Assembly: GCA_045403215.1 (NCBI GenBank)
Contig: JAXIOW010000085.1
Coordinates: forward strand, 1 to 9,669
Length of the DNA: 9,669 nucleotides
Reading direction: 5' to 3'
Source: NS-12 sp045403215
GTDB lineage: Bacteria; Nitrospirota; Nitrospiria; Nitrospirales; NS-4
Below are positions 1 through 5,748 of the stretch, one piece after another. The position numbers and the translations under genes were made by a program. The notes beneath the pieces are model-generated. The model made no database searches, was not told the origin of the DNA, and saw only the letters and a program-made list of their open reading frames with translations. The first letter of the stretch is position 1, and each line of letters begins with the position of its first letter.

Positions 1-392
1 TCTTGCCGAGCGAGGTGTTCAAACGATGTGCGGAGCAACGCCTGGGTTTCGCGGAAACGTTCGTCAATCCGGGCCTGGTCCTGGGTATATCGCCCTTCCA
101 CGAAGGATGCGAACCCTTCGGCCACGAGCCGGACCTGGTAACGAAGGTCTTCGATCAGGATGCCGTTGTGGCGTTTGACTTCATCAAAACGCTGGTCAAT
201 CGACGAAAAGCTTTGGTCATGCGCGTCTAGTCGTTGGTCAATCCGACCAAACCACTGGTCGTGTGCATCCAGTCGCTGGTCAATCCGATCGAACCGCTGA
301 TCGATCGAATCGAAACGACGGTCATGCCCGTCTAGCCGTTGCTCAAGCCGGCCAAACCGCTCATCAAGGTACTGAACGAGTTCCTGATCCAG
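1..392 (-). CDS. Coiled-coil heptad-repeat protein, 3' end beyond the left edge, likely non-ATG start
   Basis: A minus-strand frame stays open from about 392 to the left edge (130 codons) and contains no Met codon. It reads as a long amphipathic helix. Residues 15 to 70 are consecutive heptads of the form xIDQRFD or xHDQxFx, and the part after residue 77 is less repetitive but still helical, with another IDERF heptad near residue 109. This is typical of a coiled coil that oligomerises or spaces partners. I do not recognise a family with a known function. The start I prefer is CTG at 390-392, because GGAGG (397-401) lies 4 bases upstream and a sigma-70-like promoter lies just before it. The only other upstream candidate, TTG at 438-440, falls inside the -35 box and has no ribosome binding site. 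The gene follows the WD40 gene on the same strand by about 107 bases. The reading frame is well supported by the heptads; start and function are not. Confidence 0.72.
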   Translation of the reverse strand, partial: MDQELVQYLDERFGRLEQRLDGHDRRFDSIDQRFDRIDQRLDAHDQWFGRIDQRLDAHDQSFSSIDQRFDEVKRHNGILIEDLRYQVRLVAEGFASFVEGRYTQDQARIDERFRETQALLRTSFEHLARQ

Positions 393-411
393 ACCGCCTC
401 CGCAGGGTGAA

Positions 412-440
412 AGAGTAGACCGCTCTGCTGTCCTTGTCAA
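412..440 (-). promoter_or_regulatory. Sigma-70-like promoter for the coiled-coil gene
   Basis: On the minus strand a perfect TTGACA (435-440) is followed after 17 bases by TACTCT (412-417), a weak -10 with three of six consensus bases. A transcript starting about 7 bases on would have a leader of roughly 15 bases containing GGAGG and then the CTG codon at 390-392. This supports the short form of the gene and suggests it can be transcribed separately from the WD40 gene. Confidence 0.42.
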
Positions 441-498
441 TGAGACACGGCAGCATGAGGAAAGGTAAAAAAGGGGAATGACGGAGAGGAGGGGTGGT

Positions 499-1569
499 CT
501 AGACGGTGGTGGACGCCTCGCCCCCTTCCCAGAGCTTGACCGTGCGGTCGAGGCCACCGCTGATGAGGCGGCGGCCATCGGGTGAGAAAGCGATCGAGCG
601 GACCGGCTCCTTGTGGCCCTTCAAGGTCCGGATCGGGCGCCCGGTCTTGGCGTCCCAAAGCTTGATCGTGGTATCGTCTGAGCACGACGCGATGATCTTG
701 CCGTCCGGGGAATAGGTGAGGGCGCGCACCCATCCGGCGTGGGCCCTGACGGTGCGGATGAGCTTGCCGCTGGGGGCTTCCCAGTATTTCATGGTTTTGT
801 CCCGGCTGCCGCTGACGAGGACGGTTCCGTCCGGAGAAAACGCCAAGCCGCCGATCCAGTTCTCGAAAGCGGTCTCCCAGCCGGTCTGCTCCTCCACCCA
901 GAAGCCCCGCCGCTCGATCGTGCCGTCGAAGGGGTCGGATTTGTGCCCGTCCAGGCGGCAGAGCTCCTGCCCGCTGGGTAGCACCTCGAACAGGGTCATG
1001 CCCCCCACATCGTTTCCAGTGGCCAGCAGTCGGCCGTCAGGAGAGAACACCGTGCAGATGTTCCAGTGGCGATCGTACTCGTCGCGAGGTAGGAGCGACA
1101 GGAGCTCCGTCGCGGTGCCGACTTCCCAGATCTTGATGTCGCGGTTTTCGTTCCCGCGGGCCAACATCAACCCATCAGGGGAGAAGGACAGCGAGTGAAC
1201 GGCCTGGTCGTAGCGGCCAAACAGCATGCGGATAAACTCGCCAGCCTTGGGGTTCCACAGGCGGATCGTCCGGTCGGTGGACCCGCTGGCCAGCATCTGT
1301 CCGTCCGGCGAGAAGGCGAGGCAGCGGACCACATCCGAATGGCCCCGCAAGATCCTGAGCATCCGGCCTGTGTCGACTTCCCAGATCCGTAGCGTGTGGT
1401 CCACGCTGCCGCTGGCCGCGATCGTACCGTCGGGGTGGTACGCCACTGCCCAGACCGGTTCGTGGTGCCCGCGAAAGACCCGGACCTCGCGAGCTCCGGC
1501 CCGCCAGAAGGCCTCGCAATCCACGACAGGGACCGGCGGGATCCCCGGCGTTACAGAGCTATCGGCCAT
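499..1569 (-). CDS. WD40-repeat protein, seven-bladed beta-propeller
   Basis: The 356-residue protein is almost wholly WD40 repeats. Seven blades can be counted, each with the FSPDG-type turn, an SGS/D-type strand and an IW/LW ending. Blades end near W63, W105, W148, F194, W263, W305 and W347, and several carry GH dipeptides (34-35, 76-77, 208-209, 318-319). Blade 4 ends LFEV instead of xIWE. About 28 extra residues (209-236) rich in acidic and aromatic residues separate blades 4 and 5. Residues 1 to 28 precede the propeller. There is no signal peptide, membrane segment or fused enzymatic domain, so the protein is probably a cytoplasmic binding scaffold with an unknown partner. The ATG start has GAGAGGA about 7 bases upstream. 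It is divergent from the HExxH-protein gene and precedes the coiled-coil gene on the same strand. Family assignment is certain; the role is unknown. Confidence 0.93.
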   Translation of the reverse strand: MADSSVTPGIPPVPVVDCEAFWRAGAREVRVFRGHHEPVWAVAYHPDGTIAASGSVDHTLRIWEVDTGRMLRILRGHSDVVRCLAFSPDGQMLASGSTDRTIRLWNPKAGEFIRMLFGRYDQAVHSLSFSPDGLMLARGNENRDIKIWEVGTATELLSLLPRDEYDRHWNICTVFSPDGRLLATGNDVGGMTLFEVLPSGQELCRLDGHKSDPFDGTIERRGFWVEEQTGWETAFENWIGGLAFSPDGTVLVSGSRDKTMKYWEAPSGKLIRTVRAHAGWVRALTYSPDGKIIASCSDDTTIKLWDAKTGRPIRTLKGHKEPVRSIAFSPDGRRLISGGLDRTVKLWEGGEASTTV

Positions 1570-1606
1570 CGTGATTTCCTCTCGAAAAGACCCAGGTTTC
1601 CTTGGC

Positions 1607-1636
1607 TTGCAAAAGAGAGCAGTCGCTACTTATAAT
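1607..1636 (+). promoter_or_regulatory. Promoter for the HExxH protein and ferredoxin genes
   Basis: TTGCAA (1607-1612) is separated by 18 bases from a perfect TATAAT (1631-1636), giving a start near 1643 and a leader of about 70 bases. A second, weaker candidate lies just downstream: TTGACT (1643-1648), then 16 bases, then TGATAA. The region also serves the divergent WD40 gene, for which only weak -10-like elements (TTATAA read on the minus strand) are seen. Confidence 0.5.
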
Positions 1637-1642
1637 GGGCTG

Positions 1643-1651
1643 TTGACTCAA
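1643..1651. promoter_or_regulatory. Short inverted repeat TTGA-C-TCAA, possible operator
   Basis: A perfect 9-base inverted repeat lies immediately downstream of the TATAAT box, between the divergent WD40 and HExxH-protein genes. Its position at the expected transcription start would suit a regulator. It is too short to name one, and the half-site spacing does not match the FNR/CRP arrangement of TTGAT-N4-ATCAA. Such short repeats can arise by chance. Confidence 0.2.
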
Positions 1652-1713
1652 TTCGTCTGAACAGTGATAAGGATCATAGCGGACCTCGAAAAAGGAAGTC
1701 AAGGAGGCCTGTC

Positions 1714-2715
1714 ATGGAACTGAGGTTTCAGCCGTCCCTGATCCAGGAAGTCATCGATGCCTTCATCGAGAAGACCGAGCGGGAAGGGGATCCGACGTTC
1801 TACAAGGAGTTCCATGAGCTGGCTGATCCCATCTATGAGAACTTTCCGTTGGACGACCGGGAACCGGAGTTCCAAAAGCTGTACCAGTACCTGTTCGGGC
1901 ACTGGGGCTTCGCGGACATCATTGACAACGCCTTCAGCGAGTTACCCGAGCTTAAGGAACGGATCGGCATCACCCTGGTTCGAGGGGTGCTCAAGGAGGA
2001 CCAGGAATCCGTGGACATCTTACGGAAGTGGGGAACCGTCGAGGAGGACTTGGCAAGGCAGTTTGAATCCAAGGGCCTCAAGGGGGTCGGGATCAAGCTC
2101 GTGCCCCGGCGCTTCTATGATCCGGCGTTGCCCCGCTTCTGCCGTCACGAGCTCTTGCACATCAAGGACATGCTCGATCCGGCCTTTCTCTATGACCCGG
2201 ACATCAAGGTTGGGAACACCCCTGGCGAGGAGAGTCTCATCCTGGCACGGTACCGAGTCCTGTGGTGTCTCACGATCGACAGTCGCTTGACGCGGACAGG
2301 GAAGGAGCCGGTGTTCCCCAAGGAGCAACGATTCAGGGAATTTTCCACCTGGTACCGCAAAATTCCCGGCAAACAACTGGTGGCGGTCTTCGAAGGCCTC
2401 TGGGCGACCGAGCACTTCACCCACCCGGAATTGATTGAGATGGCGACCGATACCCTCAAGGTCATCGACCGGGCGATCGAGGTGGAGGGGGCGGAGATTC
2501 CCGAACGCAAGAAAATCATGCTGATGCCGGGGTTTCCGTGTCCGCTCTGCGGCTTTCCCACATACAACTGGGTCGAGAATCTTGAGAAAGAAGTGGAGCC
2601 GGAGGTCTTGGACTATATCCGTCAGAACCATCCCGGCTGGGACCCGGAGTATGGGGGGTGCGACCGCTGCATCGAGGTATACAAGCTCCGGGCCGCCGGC
2701 GTCATGGGGGATTAG
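1714..2715 (+). CDS. Conserved-looking hypothetical protein with HExxH motif and two C-terminal CxxC pairs
   Basis: I do not recognise this 333-residue protein. It is soluble, with no signal peptide or membrane segment. Residues 145-149 read HELLH, the HExxH pattern of zincin metallopeptidases, and acidic residues at 172-173 (GEE) sit where a gluzincin-type third zinc ligand could lie. The C-terminus has CPLC (C276, C279) and, 36 residues on, CDRC (C316, C319), a classical four-cysteine metal-binding arrangement such as a zinc ribbon. Start choice is strong: AAGGAGG lies 6 bases before the ATG. It is followed after 9 bases by a ferredoxin gene in the same frame and lies upstream of a TorD-like chaperone gene, so a role in maturation or assembly of a redox enzyme is possible. 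This is inference from context; HExxH alone occurs by chance in many helices and does not prove peptidase activity. The reading frame itself is secure. Confidence 0.9.
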   Translation: MELRFQPSLIQEVIDAFIEKTEREGDPTFYKEFHELADPIYENFPLDDREPEFQKLYQYLFGHWGFADIIDNAFSELPELKERIGITLVRGVLKEDQESVDILRKWGTVEEDLARQFESKGLKGVGIKLVPRRFYDPALPRFCRHELLHIKDMLDPAFLYDPDIKVGNTPGEESLILARYRVLWCLTIDSRLTRTGKEPVFPKEQRFREFSTWYRKIPGKQLVAVFEGLWATEHFTHPELIEMATDTLKVIDRAIEVEGAEIPERKKIMLMPGFPCPLCGFPTYNWVENLEKEVEPEVLDYIRQNHPGWDPEYGGCDRCIEVYKLRAAGVMGD

Positions 2716-2724
2716 CGCACGCGG

Positions 2725-3348
2725 ATGGGTGAAGACTTCGACAAGGACCGGAGGGAGTTCCTCAAGCAGTCTGTCCTGTCGGTCGGCAAGACTGTCTACG
2801 AGTACTACCAGCAACAGAAAGAGGCCCCATCGGAGACCGGCCCCAAGGAGTCTCTGGTCAAGGTCCGGACGGATTGGTTGCGTCCGCCGGGGGCGGTCGA
2901 TGAAGAGCTCTTCCTGGACCGCTGTACCCGCTGTGGTGATTGCCTGCCGGCGTGTCCTTACGGGAGCATCAAGAAGGATGTCGCGACGGGCTACCCGGTC
3001 ATTTTCGCCAACGAGTCCCCGTGTTATTTGTGTGAGGATTTTCCCTGTATCGCGGCCTGCGAGACTGAAGCCCTGCTCCCGGTGGGAGACCGCACGAACG
3101 TGCGCATGGGGATGGCGGTGGTCAGCCGGGCGGATTGCACGGCCGACCAGGGGTGCCGGTTCTGCCTGGCGAAATGCCCGGTCGAAGCACTTTCGATTGA
3201 TTTTATCGATCCCTATCCGGTCGTGGACGCGGCCAAGTGCGTGGGATGCGGCATCTGCGAGCAAGTCTGCTCGACCGTGAACGATCGGATCGCCATCAAG
3301 GTCGTCTCGGGCAGACGTCTCGAGACGGCCTCGCAGGCGGGGGCCTGA
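2725..3348 (+). CDS. NapG/MauM-like ferredoxin with four [4Fe-4S] cysteine motifs
   Basis: Four cysteine clusters fill this 207-residue protein: C67/C70/C73/C77, C100/C103/C108/C112, C138/C144/C147/C151 and C172/C175/C178/C182. The first and last are regular CxxCxxCxxxC motifs; the second (CxxCxxxxCxxxC) and third (CxxxxxCxxCxxxC) have the wider spacing seen in NapG/MauM-type proteins. The segment RPPGAVDEELFLDRCTRCG also fits that family. It should carry up to four [4Fe-4S] clusters and pass electrons between a quinol or haem partner and a redox enzyme. The N-terminus has DRREFLKQ (residues 8-15), the core of a twin-arginine signal, but the following 20 residues are polar (KTVYEYYQQQ) and give no hydrophobic stretch, so export is doubtful. 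The ATG is only 9 bases after the upstream stop and lacks a clear ribosome binding site, which suggests translational coupling. Family is clear; the electron partner is not. Confidence 0.9.
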   Translation: MGEDFDKDRREFLKQSVLSVGKTVYEYYQQQKEAPSETGPKESLVKVRTDWLRPPGAVDEELFLDRCTRCGDCLPACPYGSIKKDVATGYPVIFANESPCYLCEDFPCIAACETEALLPVGDRTNVRMGMAVVSRADCTADQGCRFCLAKCPVEALSIDFIDPYPVVDAAKCVGCGICEQVCSTVNDRIAIKVVSGRRLETASQAGA

Positions 3349-3389
3349 AAAAGGCTTGAAAAGCGCATGCATAGGGACTCAAAAAGACC

Positions 3390-3419
3390 TTGACAACTTT
3401 AATCGGGTTCCCCTATTCT
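3390..3419 (+). promoter_or_regulatory. Promoter upstream of the TorD-like chaperone gene
   Basis: A perfect TTGACA (3390-3395), an 18-base spacer and TATTCT (3414-3419) form a good sigma-70-like promoter inside the 104-base gap after the ferredoxin gene. Transcription would begin near 3426. GGGAGG then lies about 9 bases before the ATG at 3453. The chaperone can therefore be expressed independently of the upstream pair. Confidence 0.55.
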
Positions 3420-3452
3420 TGGTAAGCCCAAAGCTTAGGGAGGCTGTGAGCA

Positions 3453-4397
3453 ATGGGACCTCAGGCAGTGTCTGGTAATCCAGCAGGCAAGGTCGGCTTG
3501 GCCGATGCCCCGGCCGTCGAGCTGGCTCTATCCCGCAGTAAATTGTACCTCCTCCTCTCCTGGGGCTTCCTCTACCCCGAAGAAGAGGAGTTTTACAACT
3601 ACTTGCAGGACGGCGAGTTTGTGGAGGACGGCATCTCCGCGGTCGAATCGTTGGAGAAAAGCTTTGACGCGGCGAAGGCGGCCCCCGCAGCCCGTGACCT
3701 GATCCTCCAGATTCGAAAGCTCATCGAACAGACCGGCGAGTGGGAACAGGAAAACTTTAAGACGTGGGAGTTCAGCGACCTGCAGGATGAGCATCGGCGG
3801 GTCTTCTCCAACGTGATCAGCCTGGACGCCCCGCCCTACGAAACGCTCTTCGGGAACGAGCATGTGTTCCAGCAGTCCCACACCATGGGCGACATTGCGG
3901 GGTACTACAAGGCGTTCGGTCTGGAGCTGGCCGAAGTGGTCCATGAACGGCTGGACCACATCAGCGTCGAGCTTGAGTTCCTGCATTTTCTGGCCTACAA
4001 GGAGTCGTACGCGCTCTGTCACGACGGGGAAGAGAAGCTCCAGATCGTGGTGGATGCCGAGAAGAAGTTCATGCGGGACCACATCGGGCGGTGGGCGCCC
4101 TTGTTTGCCGACATGGCGTCGAAGAAGGCGCAGCGGGGGTTCTTCCACCTGCTGTGCGAGCTGTGCAAGGCCTACCTCAAGTTCGAATGCGCCTACCTCG
4201 GCGTCAAGCCCCAGCCCTATAAAGAAACCGACTACAAGCCGGCCACGTTCATTCCCCCGGAAGGGGCGTCCTTTGAATGCGGCGCCCAGGATGTCGGTAA
4301 CGAATTGAATGTGCTCTTGGACGAAGTCGGGGGCCGCTCCCAGATGGAAGACGTTGAGACAAGTGAGGGAGATTCTGGTAAGGCCGGTCACGCGTAG
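3453..4397 (+). CDS. TorD/NarJ-family molybdoenzyme chaperone
   Basis: This 314-residue, all-helical cytoplasmic protein resembles the TorD/DmsD/NarJ chaperones, which bind the apo-form and signal peptide of a molybdopterin enzyme and hold it until cofactor insertion and Tat export. The family-like core is seen at APPYETLFG (126-134), HTMGDIAGYYKAFGLE (143-158) and ERLDHISVELEFLHFLAYKE (165-184); the last corresponds to the conserved DH...E..F helix. At 314 residues it is longer than the usual 180-230, with an N-terminal extension of about 20 residues and an acidic tail after about residue 285. It is followed by a hairpin terminator and then the NxrC-like haem protein gene. The natural client would be a catalytic subunit such as NxrA, encoded outside this window. 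Family assignment is confident; the specific client is inferred from context. Confidence 0.88.
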   Translation: MGPQAVSGNPAGKVGLADAPAVELALSRSKLYLLLSWGFLYPEEEEFYNYLQDGEFVEDGISAVESLEKSFDAAKAAPAARDLILQIRKLIEQTGEWEQENFKTWEFSDLQDEHRRVFSNVISLDAPPYETLFGNEHVFQQSHTMGDIAGYYKAFGLELAEVVHERLDHISVELEFLHFLAYKESYALCHDGEEKLQIVVDAEKKFMRDHIGRWAPLFADMASKKAQRGFFHLLCELCKAYLKFECAYLGVKPQPYKETDYKPATFIPPEGASFECGAQDVGNELNVLLDEVGGRSQMEDVETSEGDSGKAGHA

Positions 4398-4416
4398 GAG
4401 GATTGGCTGGCAGCAT

Positions 4417-4441
4417 GCCTCGTGGTCAAGTGAGGCTTTTT
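4417..4441 (+). terminator. Hairpin terminator after the TorD-like gene
   Basis: GCCTC (4417-4421) pairs with GAGGC (4432-4436), the stem can extend by G-U pairs into the 10-base loop, and TTTTT follows at 4437-4441. The 5-base stem is modest, so termination may be partial. It sits 20 bases after the chaperone stop and before the NxrC-like gene. The remaining 69 bases to the next ATG are AT-rich (a T-run near 4480) but show no convincing -35/-10 pair, so how the next gene is transcribed is not clear. Confidence 0.5.
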
Positions 4442-4510
4442 CATAGTCTGCGAGTCACACGGGCGTTCTTCGGTTAATTTATTTTTTCTTAGAGAGGAGG
4501 GGCTATCGCT

Positions 4511-5464
4511 ATGGAAATCATTCACACGAGGAACAGGGCCGTCGTATGGGGGGTGCTGTTGAGCGCCCTTGTCGTAGGCGTGGTCCTGACACTGGGGCAG
4601 GTCCCGTTGGCCGTCAGCCAGCCGGTCACCATCCAGGCGAAGATGATCAAGGGACCCATTCCGATGGACGGGGCCAACCCCCTCTGGGAGAATGTTCCCG
4701 GTGTGGTGGTTACGCTCACCGGACAAACCATCACCACACCGATGCACCCCAACATCGCCGTCAAGTCGGTCTTCGTGAAGGCGGTCACGAACGGCAAGGA
4801 CATCGGCATCCGGCTGGACTGGGCGGATCAGTCCAAGAATGACACCACCGCGAGGGCGGAGCACTTCCGGGACCAAGCGGCCATTCAGTTCCCGGTCAGC
4901 ACTAGCGGAGCTCCGCCGTTCCAGTGCATGGGCCAATCTGGCGGATCGGTCAACATTTGGCGGTGGAATGCTGAATGGCAAAAGGACCTCGGAAAGGACG
5001 TCGCTGGAATCTGGGACATGGACAACGAGTACCCGAACATTTTCTGGGACTACTACTTTGAGGAGCCGGCAGGCGGCGTGACCTACCTGGATCGCGTCGG
5101 GCGGAGCCTGGGCCCGTTCAACACCGGCATCTGGTCCGGCAACATCTTGTCGGATCCTGAAATGCGGATCGGGTCAGTCGAGGACCTCAATGCGAACGGG
5201 TTCAGTACCCTGACGACGCAGGTCCACCAGGATGTATTGGGGAACGGCGTGTGGGAGCATTCGGGTTCGCTCAAGGGCGGATGCTGCACGGGTCCGTCGT
5301 GGCGTGTGGTGTACAAGCGCGCGTTGCAGACCCAGGACCCCAATGACGTGCAGTTCAAGGCCGGCATGTCGGTTCCGGTTGCGTTTGCCGTGTGGGACGG
5401 CCAGAACGTCGAGCGTGACGGGATGAAGGGGATCTCCACCTGGTTCACCCTGCATCTTCCGTAG
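4511..5464 (+). CDS. nxrC: Secreted haem-b-binding protein, ethylbenzene dehydrogenase-related; candidate NxrC (gamma subunit)
   Basis: The 317-residue protein begins with a Sec-type signal: HTRNR, a hydrophobic core at about 11-34, and a likely cleavage site after AVS (34-36). No twin-arginine motif is present. The mature part matches the haem-binding gamma subunits of type II DMSO-reductase-family enzymes: a DGxxNPLWEN opening (53-61), then CMGQSGGSVNIWRW (139-152), DWxxxxx segments and a C-terminal strand near WRVVYKRAL (264-272). In that family haem b is held by a Met and a Lys. M140 is the natural Met candidate and K269 or K255 the Lys candidates. There is no CxxCH, so haem c is unlikely. 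It would sit in the periplasm and take electrons from the beta subunit's Fe-S clusters. AGGAGGGG precedes the ATG by 8 bases. In a nitrite oxidiser it would be NxrC; chlorate, selenate or dimethyl sulfide enzymes use the same fold, so the symbol is contextual. Confidence 0.82.
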   Translation: MEIIHTRNRAVVWGVLLSALVVGVVLTLGQVPLAVSQPVTIQAKMIKGPIPMDGANPLWENVPGVVVTLTGQTITTPMHPNIAVKSVFVKAVTNGKDIGIRLDWADQSKNDTTARAEHFRDQAAIQFPVSTSGAPPFQCMGQSGGSVNIWRWNAEWQKDLGKDVAGIWDMDNEYPNIFWDYYFEEPAGGVTYLDRVGRSLGPFNTGIWSGNILSDPEMRIGSVEDLNANGFSTLTTQVHQDVLGNGVWEHSGSLKGGCCTGPSWRVVYKRALQTQDPNDVQFKAGMSVPVAFAVWDGQNVERDGMKGISTWFTLHLP

Positions 5465-5525
5465 TAAGGCGTATGGTCATACCGCTGCCGTAGGGAGCGA
5501 ATCCCCAGCGCGGTAGCAGATGGGG

Positions 5526-5565
5526 CCCCGGGGGATCAGTTCTCAAGGATCCCCCGGGGTTTTTT
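5526..5565 (+). terminator. Strong rho-independent terminator after the NxrC-like gene
   Basis: CCCCGGGGGATC (5526-5537) is perfectly complementary to GATCCCCCGGGG (5548-5559), leaving a 10-base loop, and six T residues follow (5560-5565). This 12-base GC-rich stem is the strongest terminator in the window and ends the second block. Between the stop codon and this hairpin lie smaller inverted repeats, including GTATG-GT-CATAC at 5471-5482, so the transcript end is highly structured. Confidence 0.9.
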
Positions 5566-5566
5566 A

Positions 5567-5584
5567 TGCCCTTGCAAGGGGCAA
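5567..5584. repeat. Palindrome CCCTTGCAAGGG just after the terminator
   Basis: Positions 5569-5580 form a perfect 12-base palindrome, flanked by TGCCC and GGGCA arms that give an alternative pairing. A second possible hairpin (GGGGC at 5578-5582 with GCCCC at 5593-5597) competes for the same bases. The site lies upstream of the promoter of the radical SAM gene and could be an operator. No regulator can be named. Confidence 0.35.
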
Positions 5585-5630
5585 CGGAAGCGGCCCCATG
5601 CGCCCTTTCTGATAGCCGCCAACCTTGCAG

Positions 5631-5642
5631 ATGCAGTTGCAT
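5631..5642. promoter_or_regulatory. Inverted repeat ATGCA-GT-TGCAT overlapping the -35 region
   Basis: A perfect 5+2+5 inverted repeat overlaps the TTGCAT taken as the -35 element of the radical SAM gene promoter. The related word CCTTGCA occurs at 5570-5576 and 5623-5629, so several TTGCA-type half sites cluster over about 75 bases. Position and repetition suggest binding of a repressor or activator; this is inferred only. Confidence 0.33.
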
Positions 5643-5666
5643 TTCCCTCCATGCCGGGTGTATAAA
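5637..5666 (+). promoter_or_regulatory. Promoter for the radical SAM/membrane/TPR unit
   Basis: TTGCAT (5637-5642), an 18-base spacer and TATAAA (5661-5666) place transcription near 5673, about 75 bases before the ATG at 5749. The leader contains the direct repeat TTTATGC twice in 15 bases (about 5711-5726). No other convincing promoter lies between here and the right edge, so the downstream genes probably depend on it. Confidence 0.45.
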
Positions 5667-5748
5667 AACTGCAGGGGCGGCGCAAGTGAAACGCGTGTTT
5701 CTGCTAGTTTCTTTATGCGTTTATGCTGATCTGTAGCGAGGTGCCAGG

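Noticed and set aside
3..230. A 75-codon plus-strand open frame at the left edge
   Set aside because: The opposite strand encodes regular coiled-coil heptads; this frame shows no domain or ribosome binding site.
204..350. Repetitive DNA that might be a CRISPR array or satellite
   Set aside because: The repeats are contiguous, diverge at third codon positions and keep a heptad protein pattern; there are no unique spacers.
716..1198. A 160-codon plus-strand open frame inside the WD40 gene
   Set aside because: The periodic PSGE-type words are the antisense of the repeated SPDG turns of the propeller.
1643..1662. An FNR-type site in the divergent promoter region
   Set aside because: Only one TTGA half-site pairs with a TCAA one base away; the FNR arrangement needs a four-base gap and TTGAT/ATCAA arms.
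2020..3372. A 450-codon minus-strand open frame opposite the HExxH and ferredoxin genes
   Set aside because: It covers the cysteine motifs of the ferredoxin on the other strand and has no family features or ribosome binding site.
3528..4391. A 287-codon minus-strand open frame opposite the TorD-like gene
   Set aside because: The plus frame matches a known chaperone family; the minus translation is a low-complexity mirror of it.
5466..5525. Inverted repeats after the NxrC-like stop as a riboswitch or small RNA
   Set aside because: The pairings are short and imperfect, match no known RNA class I can recognise, and are more simply part of a structured 3' end before the terminator.
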